From assembly GCA_964568455.1 (NCBI GenBank), contig CAZMPJ010000001.1:62001-126000 (forward strand): a DNA stretch of 64,000 bases. Direction: 5' to 3'. The position numbers were made by a program, and so were the translations under genes. The stretch is from CAZMPJ01 sp964568455. GTDB lineage: Bacteria > Margulisbacteria > WOR-1 > O2-12-FULL-45-9. Below the pieces are notes generated by a model that was not told the origin of the DNA, did not search any database, and saw only the letters and a list, made by a program, of their open reading frames with translations. Numbering within the stretch: position 1 is the stretch's first letter; every line of letters begins with the position of its first letter. Of the stretch, positions 18,256 through 26,511 are shown piece after piece.

Positions 18256-18930
18256 ATGATCGAAGAGAAAAAACAAAATAAAGAAAAAGAAAATAAAGAA
18301 AAGAAACCAGTAGTAAATGTAAATATGCTAATTGGTAAAAAAGTTGGGATGACTCAGCTTTTTGATGATACTGGAAATATGGTTCCAGTAACTGTAGTTG
18401 AAGCTGGCCCTTGTGTTGTTGTCCAGGTTAAAACTCAAGATAATGATGGTTATGGCGCTATCCAAGTTGGTTTTGGTAAAAAGAAAACCAATAAAATTAG
18501 CAAACCTTTAAAAGGGCATTTGAAAGAATTAAATGCCTCGATTTTAAAAGAAATTCGAGTGGAAAAACCAGAGGAATTTAAAGTAGGGCAAGAAATAAAA
18601 GTTGATATTTTTAAATCAGGTGATTTTGTTGCAATTTCTGGTAAGGGAATTGGTAAAGGGTTTGCTGGTAATATTAAACGCCATCATCATCATCGTGGTC
18701 TTATGAGCCATGGTTCAAAATCTCACCGTATTACCGGTTCAATTGGAGCGGGTACTACACCGGGAAAAGTTTATAAAGGAAAAGCCATGCCCGGGAAAAT
18801 GGGTAATAAAAAAGTTACCGTACAAGGACTTAAAGTTTTTAAGATTGATCTGGAAAAAAATCTTATTTTAGTGCGAGGATCAGTTCCAGGTAAATCCGGA
18901 AATATTGTAATGATAGAGAAGAAGGGGTAA
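18256..18930 (+). CDS. rplC: 50S ribosomal protein L3, with N-terminal extension
   Basis: 224 residues from the ATG at 18256. Core L3 begins at about residue 25 with LIGKKVGMTQLFDDTG and contains the peptidyl-transferase-proximal loop with KRHHHHRGLMSHGSKSHR. The first 24 residues are a Lys/Glu-rich extension. A TTG at 18250 is also in frame, but it lies only 2 nt after the TAGGAG ribosome-binding site at 18242-18247. The ATG gives an 8-nt spacer and is preferred. Confidence 0.95.
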   Translation: MIEEKKQNKEKENKEKKPVVNVNMLIGKKVGMTQLFDDTGNMVPVTVVEAGPCVVVQVKTQDNDGYGAIQVGFGKKKTNKISKPLKGHLKELNASILKEIRVEKPEEFKVGQEIKVDIFKSGDFVAISGKGIGKGFAGNIKRHHHHRGLMSHGSKSHRITGSIGAGTTPGKVYKGKAMPGKMGNKKVTVQGLKVFKIDLEKNLILVRGSVPGKSGNIVMIEKKG

Positions 18931-18935
18931 GTAAA

Positions 18936-19556
18936 ATGTCACAGTTGCCATTATTTGATGTGAGCGGAAAAAGTTTGGGCGAAGTTAACGCTTCTGATAG
19001 TGTTTTTGCCCAAGAGCCTAATGAACAAGTGGTTTATGATGTGCTGAAATGGTATCAAGCTAGCAAAAGACGCGGAACTCATAGCACTAAAACTCGTGCT
19101 GAAGTACGTGGTGGCGGTAAAAAACCTTGGCGCCAAAAAGGAACGGGTCGTGCCCGAGCTGGAAGCATTCGTTCTCCTTTATGGGTAAAGGGTGGAGTGG
19201 CTTTTGGTCCTAAGCCAAGAAGCTATGGTTATGCGCTACCTAAAAAAGTTAGGAAACTAGCTTTGAAAATAGTTTTATCAGACAAAGCTAAAGAAGGAAA
19301 GTTAAAAGTAGTAGAAGAACTTAAGTTGCCAGCAATGAAAACCAAAGAAGCAAAAAAGCTTTTGAAAGTTCTTGCGATTTCTGGTAAAATAGTGGTTCTA
19401 CTGGCTGAGGACAATGAGCTTTTTAGAAAAGCAGCTCGCAACCTTCCAGGTGTTGTAATCCTCTCTTGCAGTGAATTGAATATTTTCGACTTGCTTAAGA
19501 GTGATTGGGTTGTGGTTGAAAAAAAGGCGATTGAAAAAATAGAAGGAGTTTTATAA
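18936..19556 (+). CDS. rplD: 50S ribosomal protein L4
   Basis: 206 residues. The tunnel-lining loop with GGGKKPWRQKGTGRARAGS is intact, followed by the globular C-terminal domain. In proteobacteria L4 also represses the S10 operon. It follows rplC by 5 nt. Confidence 0.97.
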   Translation: MSQLPLFDVSGKSLGEVNASDSVFAQEPNEQVVYDVLKWYQASKRRGTHSTKTRAEVRGGGKKPWRQKGTGRARAGSIRSPLWVKGGVAFGPKPRSYGYALPKKVRKLALKIVLSDKAKEGKLKVVEELKLPAMKTKEAKKLLKVLAISGKIVVLLAEDNELFRKAARNLPGVVILSCSELNIFDLLKSDWVVVEKKAIEKIEGVL

Positions 19557-19557
19557 G

Positions 19558-19842
19558 TTGCTTCATCCTGAACAAATTATAATAGAACCGTTGGTAACAG
19601 AAAAAGCAGTAGGGATAAGAATGCTTTCTCGTTACGTATTTAAAGTTCACCCTAGCGCTAATAAAATTAGTGTAGGCAAAGCAGTAGAAAATTTATTTAA
19701 AGTAAAAGTAAAAGAAGTGAACACTTGTATCATGAAACCAAAATTAAGAAGGCGAGGGGCTCAAATCGGTAAAGTAGGCGGATTTAAAAAAGCTTACGTA
19801 ACCCTTATGCCCGGCCAAAAAATTGAGGAGCTTGAAGTCTAA
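19558..19842 (+). CDS. rplW: 50S ribosomal protein L23
   Basis: 94 residues with the EPLVTEKAV opening typical of L23, which lies at the exit of the peptide tunnel and docks SRP and SecY. The start is TTG at 19558, preceded by AAGGAG about 10 nt upstream in the end of rplD. It overlaps rplB by one base. Confidence 0.95.
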   Translation: MLHPEQIIIEPLVTEKAVGIRMLSRYVFKVHPSANKISVGKAVENLFKVKVKEVNTCIMKPKLRRRGAQIGKVGGFKKAYVTLMPGQKIEELEV

Positions 19843-20669
19843 TGGGAGTTAAACAAAGAAGGCCGCTTACACCCGGCCAAAGATTTAGGATTGATGATGA
19901 TTTTTCTGATTTAACTAAGTTTACTCCGGAAAAATCATTATTAAGGCGTATTGCCAGGAACGGCGGCCGTGATAATAGTGGTCGGATAGCCATGCGCCAT
20001 CGTGGTGGTGGTTATCGCAAGCTTTATCGTTTAATTGATTTTAAACGAGACAAAGATAAAGTTCCGGCCAAAGTTTTAGGTGTTGAGTATGATCCTAACC
20101 GCAATGCCCGTATTGCGCTTTTAGAATACAATGATGGTGAGAAAAGATATATTTTAGCTCCTATAGGAATTTCAGTTGGAGATAACATTGAATCAGGAGA
20201 AGAAGTTGATATTGCTCCAGGCAATGCTTTGCCTATGTCCCATATCCCGGTTGGAACCATGATCCATAATGTTGAAATGGTTCCAGGAGAAGGTGGGGTA
20301 TTGGGTCGAGCTGCTGGTTCAGGAATTATGCTGGTCGCCAAAGAAAAGGGCTATGCCATTATTATGTTGCCTTCTGGAGAGCAGCGCATGATTAATGTTA
20401 AATGCCGAGCTACTATTGGCCAAGTTGGCAACCTTGATGCGAAAAATGTACGCAAAGGAAAAGCTGGTATTACCCGCTTGTCTGGCCGCCGGCCTAAAGT
20501 TAGAGGAGTAGCTATGAATCCTTGTGACCATCCTCATGGTGGTGGTGAGGCAAAATCTCCGGTTGGTAGAAAGACTCCAATGACTAAATGGGGTAAAAAG
20601 ACTCGAATTAAAACCAGAAAACGCCGTCTAAACAGCGATCGATTTATTATTTCCAGGAGGAAAGTCTAA
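19842..20669 (+). CDS. rplB: 50S ribosomal protein L2
   Basis: 275 residues, full length. The C-terminal NPCDHPHGGGEAKSPVGR segment contains the conserved histidine near the peptidyl transferase centre. It overlaps rplW and rpsS by one base each. Confidence 0.98.
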   Translation: MGVKQRRPLTPGQRFRIDDDFSDLTKFTPEKSLLRRIARNGGRDNSGRIAMRHRGGGYRKLYRLIDFKRDKDKVPAKVLGVEYDPNRNARIALLEYNDGEKRYILAPIGISVGDNIESGEEVDIAPGNALPMSHIPVGTMIHNVEMVPGEGGVLGRAAGSGIMLVAKEKGYAIIMLPSGEQRMINVKCRATIGQVGNLDAKNVRKGKAGITRLSGRRPKVRGVAMNPCDHPHGGGEAKSPVGRKTPMTKWGKKTRIKTRKRRLNSDRFIISRRKV

Positions 20670-20965
20670 TGGGTCGTTCACTTAAAAAAGGTCCGTTTGT
20701 AAATGAAAAACTTTTAAAGAAAGTCCAAAAAGCTTTAAAAAGTGGTGATAAGAAAATTATTAAAACTTGGGCACGCAGTTCAACCATTATTCCAGATATG
20801 ATTGGGCTGACTTTTGCAGTGCACAATGGTAAAAAGCATATGCCGGTCTATATTACAGAAAACATGATTGGCCATCGCTTAGGTGAGTTTGCTCACACCC
20901 GAACTTTTAAGGGCCATAGCGCGCCAACCGATAAGAAAACAATTGCAAAGGCACCAGTAGCATGA
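20669..20965 (+). CDS. rpsS: 30S ribosomal protein S19
   Basis: 98 residues, opening MGRSLKKGPFVNEKLL, with the GHRLGEFAHTRTFKGH signature. AGGAGG sits in the end of rplB just before the ATG. It overlaps rplV by 4 nt. Confidence 0.97.
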   Translation: MGRSLKKGPFVNEKLLKKVQKALKSGDKKIIKTWARSSTIIPDMIGLTFAVHNGKKHMPVYITENMIGHRLGEFAHTRTFKGHSAPTDKKTIAKAPVA

Positions 20966-21306
20966 CCAAAGTAAAATCACAAGCTAAATGGATTAGAATT
21001 TCTCCGCGCAAACTTTCGCGCGTGACAAAGCTTGTGAGGAAGAAAAATGCGTTAGAAGCGGTAAGCATGTTAAATCTCATGCCTCAAAAAGGCGCCCGCA
21101 TTCTAAAAAAAGTTATTCTTTCTGCTATTGCCAATGCAAAAAATAATTATAAATTAACCGAAGCAAATTTAGTTATTGTACAGGCTTTTGCTAATAAGGG
21201 CATTAGCTTAAAAAGATGGAGAGCAAGAGCTCGTGGAAGAGTGGGGAAAATTGAAAAACCAACTAGTCATTTAACTGTGTGGGTAGAAACCAAGGAGGAA
21301 GCTTAA
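20962..21306 (+). CDS. rplV: 50S ribosomal protein L22
   Basis: 114 residues with the tunnel hairpin region GISLKRWRARARGRVGKIEK. It is translationally coupled to rpsS (ATGA) and to rpsC (TAATG). Confidence 0.97.
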   Translation: MTKVKSQAKWIRISPRKLSRVTKLVRKKNALEAVSMLNLMPQKGARILKKVILSAIANAKNNYKLTEANLVIVQAFANKGISLKRWRARARGRVGKIEKPTSHLTVWVETKEEA

Positions 21307-21980
21307 TGGGTCAAAAGATACACCCTAAAGGACTTAGGCTGGGCATAGTAGAAAACTGGGATAGTTTCTGGTATGCAGGCGATGCTGAATACGCGGTCTT
21401 TTTAGCTGAAGATGTTGAGCTAAGAAGATTTTTAAAGAAAAATTTATATAAAGCTGGCATATCCAGGATTTTTATTGGCCGAAAAGCTAATCAAATTGAA
21501 GTAGACTTGCACACTGCTCGTCCAGGCTTAATCATTGGTAAGGGTGGTAAAGAAGTAGCAGCCATAAGAGAAGAGCTAATGAAACGCTCTGGTAAGCAAG
21601 TGCAATTAAACGTACATGAAGAATCAAAACCAGAAGCAAACGCGACTTTAGTAGCAGAAAATGTTGCTTTCCAACTGGAAAGACGAGTTTCTTACCGCCG
21701 GGCCATGAAGCAATCAGTTTCAAAAGCTTTGCGCTCTGGTGCTAAAGGCATAAAAATAATGTGTGCCGGAAGGTTGGGTGGTTCAGAAATTGCCCGGCGC
21801 GAATGGTATCGCATGGGACGAGTTCCTTTGCAGACTTTGCGAGCAAAAATAGAATATGGTTTTGCTGAAGCCATGACTATTTATGGAAAAATTGGCGTCA
21901 AAGTTTGGATTAATAAAGGCGACGCTTTAAAAGACAAACCTGCTGTGGTAGAGCCAAAGAAAGTAGAGGCTAAAAAATAA
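21306..21980 (+). CDS. rpsC: 30S ribosomal protein S3
   Basis: 224 residues from the ATG at 21306, which gives the canonical MGQKIHPKGLRLGIVENW. AAGGAGG at 21292-21298 lies 7 nt upstream. The longer in-frame reading from 21279 adds nine unrelated residues inside rplV and is not used here. The KH domain GLIIGKGGKEV is intact. A lysine-rich tail ends the protein. Confidence 0.97.
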   Translation: MGQKIHPKGLRLGIVENWDSFWYAGDAEYAVFLAEDVELRRFLKKNLYKAGISRIFIGRKANQIEVDLHTARPGLIIGKGGKEVAAIREELMKRSGKQVQLNVHEESKPEANATLVAENVAFQLERRVSYRRAMKQSVSKALRSGAKGIKIMCAGRLGGSEIARREWYRMGRVPLQTLRAKIEYGFAEAMTIYGKIGVKVWINKGDALKDKPAVVEPKKVEAKK

Positions 21981-22390
21981 TGGGACTTTTTCCAGTAAAA
22001 ACTAAATATAGAAAGTGGCAACGCAGAAGAAATCGCGGTAAAGCTTCTGTTGGAGTTACTCTTAACCATGGTGAATTTGGTTTACAATCCCTGGAAAATG
22101 GTTTTTTAACTACTAACCAGATTGAAGCAGCTAGAAAAGCTTTGACCCATCATTTAAAAAGAGGGGGAAAAGTTTGGGTAAGGGCTTTTGCTGACAAAAT
22201 TATTACTGCCCGTGCAGCGGAGACCCGTATGGGTGGCGGTAAAGGTGCTCCAATAGGATTTGTAGCCCCTATAAAAAGAGGAAAAATCTTGTTTGAAATT
22301 GGCGGAGTAAGCCTTGAAGACGCGAAAGGTGCATTAAGGCTAGCTTCTTTTAAGCTTCCGCTTGCAACCAGGTTTTTGAAAAAATTATGA
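21980..22390 (+). CDS. rplP: 50S ribosomal protein L16
   Basis: 136 residues, opening MGLFPVKTKYRKWQRRRNRG, with the conserved TRMGGGKGAPIGFVAPIKRG segment that contacts the A-site tRNA. It overlaps rpsC by 1 nt and rpmC by 4 nt. Confidence 0.97.
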   Translation: MGLFPVKTKYRKWQRRRNRGKASVGVTLNHGEFGLQSLENGFLTTNQIEAARKALTHHLKRGGKVWVRAFADKIITARAAETRMGGGKGAPIGFVAPIKRGKILFEIGGVSLEDAKGALRLASFKLPLATRFLKKL

Positions 22391-22578
22391 AAATAGCAGA
22401 ATTAAAAGAATTAAATATAGATGAATTGAAAAAGAGAGAAGAAACTTTGCGGGCTGAGCTGCTCAAGGCCAGGATTGAACGCTCTAATCATCAAATCAAG
22501 AATCCTTTGGCTATTCGCCACTTAAAAAGGGGTATTGCTAAGGTGCTTACTCTCATTAACCAGAAAGGAGCTAATTAG
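22387..22578 (+). CDS. rpmC: 50S ribosomal protein L29
   Basis: 63 residues, two helices, with NPLAIRHLKRGIAKVLT matching the family C-terminal helix. Coupled to rplP by ATGA. AGAAAGGAG at its end serves the GTG of rpsQ. Confidence 0.95.
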   Translation: MKIAELKELNIDELKKREETLRAELLKARIERSNHQIKNPLAIRHLKRGIAKVLTLINQKGAN

Positions 22579-22916
22579 TGCAGCAGCGCTCAAAAAGAAA
22601 AATCAGGACTGGGGTGGTAGTAAGCGATAAAATGGATAAGACTGTTGTGGTAGATATTGAAAGAGTATTTAGACACCCGTTTTACCATAAGGTAGTACGA
22701 GCATCTAAACGCTTTAAAGCTCATGATGAAGAAAACAAATGTGTAGTTGGCGATAAAGTAGAAATTATGGAAACCAAGCCTTTATCAAAAGATAAATGTT
22801 GGCGAGTAGTTAATATTTTAGGTAAAGGTAAAACCGTTGCCTATGAGAGGCCTAAGAAAAAAGAAAAGGAATTAGAAGAAAATGATACAACCGCAGAGCA
22901 AACTGCAAGTAGCTGA
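22578..22916 (+). CDS. rpsQ: 30S ribosomal protein S17, with C-terminal extension
   Basis: 112 residues from a GTG start that overlaps the rpmC TAG. The OB-fold core runs to about residue 85 (RKIRTGVVVSDKMDKTVVV through CWRVVNILGKG). The last 27 residues are a charged tail, and its final 11 codons lie over the start of rplN in another frame. S17 is usually about 85 residues, so the tail is an addition. Confidence 0.95.
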   Translation: MQQRSKRKIRTGVVVSDKMDKTVVVDIERVFRHPFYHKVVRASKRFKAHDEENKCVVGDKVEIMETKPLSKDKCWRVVNILGKGKTVAYERPKKKEKELEENDTTAEQTASS

Positions 22917-23250
22917 TAATTCTGGCGCACGCACAGTAATGTGTATCCGAGTATTAGGTGGCGGTAACCGCCGCTATGCTGGGGTTGGAGATACTATTGT
23001 TTGTGTAGTAAAAGAAGCTACACCAGGCATGACAGTTAAGAAAAGTGAAGTTTGTTTTGGCGTAATTGTCCGTACCAAAAAATCTTTACGCAGAAAAGAT
23101 GGATCTTATGTTGCTTTTGATGATAATGCGGTGGTAATTGTAACTCCAGAAAAAACTCCGCGTGGAACCCGGGTGTTTGGCCCAATCCCAAGGGAACTGC
23201 GAGAGAGTGGCTATATGAAAATTGTTTCATTGGCCCCTGAGGTAGTATAG
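22882..23250 (+). CDS. rplN: 50S ribosomal protein L14
   Basis: 122 residues, full length. The start at 22882 gives MIQPQSKLQVADNSGARTVM, a near-exact family N terminus, so the 35-nt overlap with rpsQ is real rather than a start-site artefact. The start of the spc group. Confidence 0.97.
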   Translation: MIQPQSKLQVADNSGARTVMCIRVLGGGNRRYAGVGDTIVCVVKEATPGMTVKKSEVCFGVIVRTKKSLRRKDGSYVAFDDNAVVIVTPEKTPRGTRVFGPIPRELRESGYMKIVSLAPEVV

Positions 23251-23564
23251 TGAATATTAAAAAAGGCGATAAAGTAATAGTATTGTCCGGTAAAAACAAA
23301 GGTAAAAAAGGAAAAGTGCTCGAAGTTTTTCCTAAAGACGGTAAGTTAATTGTAGAAAGGGTAAATGTGGTTAAACGGCACCAAAAACCTAGTCAGCAGT
23401 TTCAAGGTGGGGTTATTGAAAAAGCTATGCCGCTGCCAGTTTCAAAAGTAATGGTTGTGTGCAACCGCTGCGATAAGCCTGCGCGTATAAAAGCTAAGTT
23501 GGTAGAAGATAAACGTGTGCGAGCTTGCGCTAAGTGCGGTGAAGTTTTGGATAAGGTGAAATAA
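23250..23564 (+). CDS. rplX: 50S ribosomal protein L24, zinc-ribbon form
   Basis: 104 residues. A KOW motif (KKGDKVIVLSGKNKGKKGKV) opens the protein. The C-terminal half has two C-x2-C pairs (cysteines 71, 74, 93, 96), which would bind zinc. Some bacterial phyla have this form and others have lost the cysteines. GTG start overlapping the rplN TAG. Confidence 0.96.
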   Translation: MNIKKGDKVIVLSGKNKGKKGKVLEVFPKDGKLIVERVNVVKRHQKPSQQFQGGVIEKAMPLPVSKVMVVCNRCDKPARIKAKLVEDKRVRACAKCGEVLDKVK

Positions 23565-24112
23565 TGTCAGTTTTAAAAGAAAAATATAATAAAGAAATTG
23601 CTCCTGCTGTTAAGAAGCAAAAAGGCTTTAAAAGCATTATGCGTGTTCCTCGGTTGGTAAAAATTGTAATAAACCGTGGAGTAGGCGAAACCAGAGAAAA
23701 CATTAAAGCGATTGATGTTTCTGCAAAAGAAATGATGGCTATTACTGGTCAAAAGCCTTTAATAATCACTTCTAAAAAAGCGATTGCTAATTTTAAATTA
23801 CGGGCTAATCTTCCGATTGGTTTAAAAGTAACTTTGCGTGGAGATCGTATGTATGATTTCTTGTATAAATTGATTAATATTTGCCTGCCCAAAATCAGGG
23901 ACTTTAGAGGGGTTAACCCTAAGTCTTTTGACGGCCGAGGCAATTATAGTTTCGGACTTAAGGAGCAATTGATTTTTCCTGAAATTGATTTTGAAAGAGT
24001 AGATAATGTGCGGGGCATGGATGTGAGTTTTATTACTACTGCTAGCAATGACCAAGAAGCAAGAGAATTGCTAGAAGCTTTAGGTGTCCCTTTTAGAAAG
24101 GATAATAATTAA
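23564..24112 (+). CDS. rplE: 50S ribosomal protein L5
   Basis: 182 residues, full length, with VVINRGVGE-type opening (here KIVINRGVGETREN) and the FRGVNPKSFDGRGNYSFGL segment. L5 binds 5S rRNA in the central protuberance. It overlaps rplX by one base. Confidence 0.97.
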   Translation: MSVLKEKYNKEIAPAVKKQKGFKSIMRVPRLVKIVINRGVGETRENIKAIDVSAKEMMAITGQKPLIITSKKAIANFKLRANLPIGLKVTLRGDRMYDFLYKLINICLPKIRDFRGVNPKSFDGRGNYSFGLKEQLIFPEIDFERVDNVRGMDVSFITTASNDQEARELLEALGVPFRKDNN

Positions 24113-24114
24113 GC

Positions 24115-24300
24115 ATGGCAAAAAAAGCTTGGATGGAAAGATGGAAAAAAGAACCTAAGTTTTCAACTAGGTTTAAAAATCGCTGCCACCTTTGCGGAAG
24201 GTCAAGAGCTTATATTCGAAGATTTGGAGTTTGCCGAATTTGTTTTAGGAACTTAGCGCACTCAGGGCAGTTGCCTGGAGTAACTAAGTCCAGTTGGTAG
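24115..24300 (+). CDS. rpsN: 30S ribosomal protein S14, type Z (zinc-binding)
   Basis: 61 residues, the short zinc-binding form, with cysteines 24, 27, 40 and 43 in CHLC and CRIC pairs and the C-terminal SGQLPGVTKSSW. It lies in its usual spc position between rplE and rpsH. Confidence 0.97.
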   Translation: MAKKAWMERWKKEPKFSTRFKNRCHLCGRSRAYIRRFGVCRICFRNLAHSGQLPGVTKSSW

Positions 24301-24312
24301 GAGGAGTAGAGT

Positions 24313-24705
24313 ATGACAGACCCAATTGCAGATATGTTTGTAAGAATGAAAAATGCTTTAAGGATTAAAGCGGACACAGTAGATATTCCGCATTCATCCA
24401 TTAAAGAAGGGATATCAAAAATTTTAACTAGTGAAGGATATATTAAAAAGACGGATGTTCTGAGCAGAATGAATAAAAGGTTTATCCGTTTGACTTTGAA
24501 ATACCGAAAAAATAAACAAGGGGTTATTTCATATTTAACTCGCATTAGCAAACCAGGGAGGCGTGTTTATAAAGATGTGGCTTCATTGCCTAGAGTTGAA
24601 TCAGGCTTTGGAACCGCTATTATTTCTACTCCCAAAGGTTTAAAAACCGATAGCGAAGCTAGAGCGGAAAAGGTTGGGGGCGAAATCCTCGCCTACGTTG
24701 GGTAA
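24313..24705 (+). CDS. rpsH: 30S ribosomal protein S8
   Basis: 130 residues, opening MTDPIADMFVRMKNALRIKA, with C-terminal STPKGLKTDSEAR and the final GGEILAYVG. GGAGGAG lies just upstream. In proteobacteria S8 represses the spc operon; no target hairpin was identified here. Confidence 0.97.
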   Translation: MTDPIADMFVRMKNALRIKADTVDIPHSSIKEGISKILTSEGYIKKTDVLSRMNKRFIRLTLKYRKNKQGVISYLTRISKPGRRVYKDVASLPRVESGFGTAIISTPKGLKTDSEARAEKVGGEILAYVG

Positions 24706-24711
24706 TAAATT

Positions 24712-25260
24712 ATGGGTAGAATAGGAAAAAGAACAATTACTATACCAAAAGGGGTCGAAGTTAAGACCGAAGGAAATACTGTTAAAATAAAAGGTCCTAA
24801 GGGACAACTTTGTTTTGATCATGATCCAGTGATTAAAGTTGTGCTTGAAAATGGGATTGTAAAAACTGTTTATGAAGGACGAGTGCGCCAAGCTATGGCC
24901 ATGCATGGCCTTTATAATAGTCTACTTCAGAATGCTATTGTGGGGGTTACCGAAGGTTATGAAAAGAGGCTGGAGATGGTAGGGGTTGGTTACCGAGCTA
25001 GCAAACAAGGTAAAAACTTGCAAATGCAAATTGGTTATTCTCATCCAGTTATTATTGAGGCGCCTGAAGGCATTGAACTAGCTGTTGAAGGGACCAATAA
25101 AATTGTAGTAAAAGGAATCGATAAGCAAGTAGTGGGGCAAATTGCCGCTGAAATTAGAAAAGTAAGAAAAGTTGAGCCTTATAAGGGCAAAGGAATTCGT
25201 TATGCCGGTGAACGTGTACGTAAAAAAGCAGGAAAAGCAGCCAAAGCTGCTGGAGCATAA
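24712..25260 (+). CDS. rplF: 50S ribosomal protein L6
   Basis: 182 residues, two repeated alpha/beta domains. The signature VEPYKGKGIRYAGERVRKKAGK is present at the C terminus, and the sarcin-ricin-loop contact region is intact. Confidence 0.97.
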   Translation: MGRIGKRTITIPKGVEVKTEGNTVKIKGPKGQLCFDHDPVIKVVLENGIVKTVYEGRVRQAMAMHGLYNSLLQNAIVGVTEGYEKRLEMVGVGYRASKQGKNLQMQIGYSHPVIIEAPEGIELAVEGTNKIVVKGIDKQVVGQIAAEIRKVRKVEPYKGKGIRYAGERVRKKAGKAAKAAGA

Positions 25261-25263
25261 ATT

Positions 25264-25587
25264 ATGCCAAAAAGAAAACTAAGAATTAAGCGCAGAAAAT
25301 ATTTTGGAACCAAAGAAAGGCCTCGACTTTCAGTGGGCAGAACTTCAAACCATATTTATGTGCAGGTTATTAATGATATTTCCGGCACGACCCTGGCTTC
25401 TGCTTCAAGCCTTAAATTAAAAGCTAAAGCCAATGTTGCTACTGCCAAAGAAGTGGGCAAAGAAATTGCCAAAAAAGCTTTGGCAGCTGGAGTTAAAACT
25501 ATTGTTTTTGATAAAGGAAAATTAAAATATCACGGTCGCGTAAAAGCCCTGGCTGATGCAGCTAGGGAGGGAGGCTTACAGTTTTAA
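25264..25587 (+). CDS. rplR: 50S ribosomal protein L18
   Basis: 107 residues, slightly short for L18 (often 115-120) at the N terminus. ERPRLSVGRTSNHIYVQVI and the C-terminal YHGRVKALADAAREGGLQF match the family. L18 binds 5S rRNA with L5. Confidence 0.96.
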   Translation: MPKRKLRIKRRKYFGTKERPRLSVGRTSNHIYVQVINDISGTTLASASSLKLKAKANVATAKEVGKEIAKKALAAGVKTIVFDKGKLKYHGRVKALADAAREGGLQF

Positions 25588-25589
25588 GC

Positions 25590-26096
25590 ATGCAAAGACA
25601 AAGAAGAGATCGCAAAGATAAAGAATTTCAAGAAAAAGTAGTCCAAATTAGACGAGTGACCAAAGTAGTTAAAGGCGGAAAACGTATGGGTTTTCGTGCT
25701 ACGGTGGTAATTGGCGATCAAAAAGCGAGAGTTGGAATTGGAATTGGAAAAGCAGGAGAAGTTGCAACTGCTATTCGCAAAGGGGTTGAGGCAGCCAAAA
25801 GGAATATGGTCACCGTTATTATTCACGAAGGAACTCTTCCTCATAAAATTATCGGTCGCTTTGTTTCAAGTCGAGTAGTGCTTCGTCCCGCGCCAAAGGG
25901 AACCGGTGTTATTGCTGGCGGTGCGATTCGGACTTTACTCGAGTTAGCCGGCTATAAGAATGTAGTAGCAAAATCAATTGGTTCTAATAACGCAGTTAAT
26001 GTGGCTCAGGCTACTTTAAATGGGTTAGCATCTTTGCGTAGCAAAGAAGAAGAGCAAGAAGTCAGAGGAAAGGAACTGAGTATCCAATATGTTTGA
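25590..26096 (+). CDS. rpsE: 30S ribosomal protein S5
   Basis: 168 residues. The double-stranded-RNA-binding N-terminal domain is followed by the HEGTLPHKIIGRFVSSRVVL and PAPKGTGVIAGGAIRTLLEL segments. rplO begins inside its last 8 nt, so there is no room for rpmD (L30), the gene normally found here. Confidence 0.97.
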   Translation: MQRQRRDRKDKEFQEKVVQIRRVTKVVKGGKRMGFRATVVIGDQKARVGIGIGKAGEVATAIRKGVEAAKRNMVTVIIHEGTLPHKIIGRFVSSRVVLRPAPKGTGVIAGGAIRTLLELAGYKNVVAKSIGSNNAVNVAQATLNGLASLRSKEEEQEVRGKELSIQYV

Positions 26097-26511
26097 TTTA
26101 AACAATTTAAAACCTAAAGCTGGATCAAAAGGCAAGAAGAGAAGAGTAGGCCGTGGCCAAGGTTCTGGCTGGGGTAAAACTTGTGGCCGAGGACATAAAG
26201 GCCAGAAAAGTCGTAGTGGTGGTACTAAAGGGGTGCGCTTTGAAGGTGGACAAACTCCGCTTTATCGAAGATTGCCAAAACGAGGTTTTACCAATATCTT
26301 CAAAAAAGAATATTATATTATAAATGTAAAAGACCTGGAAAAATATGAGGGAGAAGTTAAAAAAGAAACTTTGGGACTTAGTTCGGACATTTCATTGAAA
26401 ATATTAGGAGACGGTGAAATTAAAAAAGCTATAACTATCCATGCGGATAAATTTAGTAAATCAGCTAAAGAAAAGATTGAGAAAGCCGGAGGAAAATGTC
26501 TAAATGCTTAA
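26089..26511 (+). CDS. rplO: 50S ribosomal protein L15
   Basis: 140 residues. The glycine-rich GRGQGSGWGKTCGRGHKGQK segment and FEGGQTPLYRRLPKRGF are family signatures. It overlaps rpsE and secY by 8 nt each. L15 contacts 5S rRNA and 23S rRNA late in assembly. Confidence 0.96.
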   Translation: MFDLNNLKPKAGSKGKKRRVGRGQGSGWGKTCGRGHKGQKSRSGGTKGVRFEGGQTPLYRRLPKRGFTNIFKKEYYIINVKDLEKYEGEVKKETLGLSSDISLKILGDGEIKKAITIHADKFSKSAKEKIEKAGGKCLNA

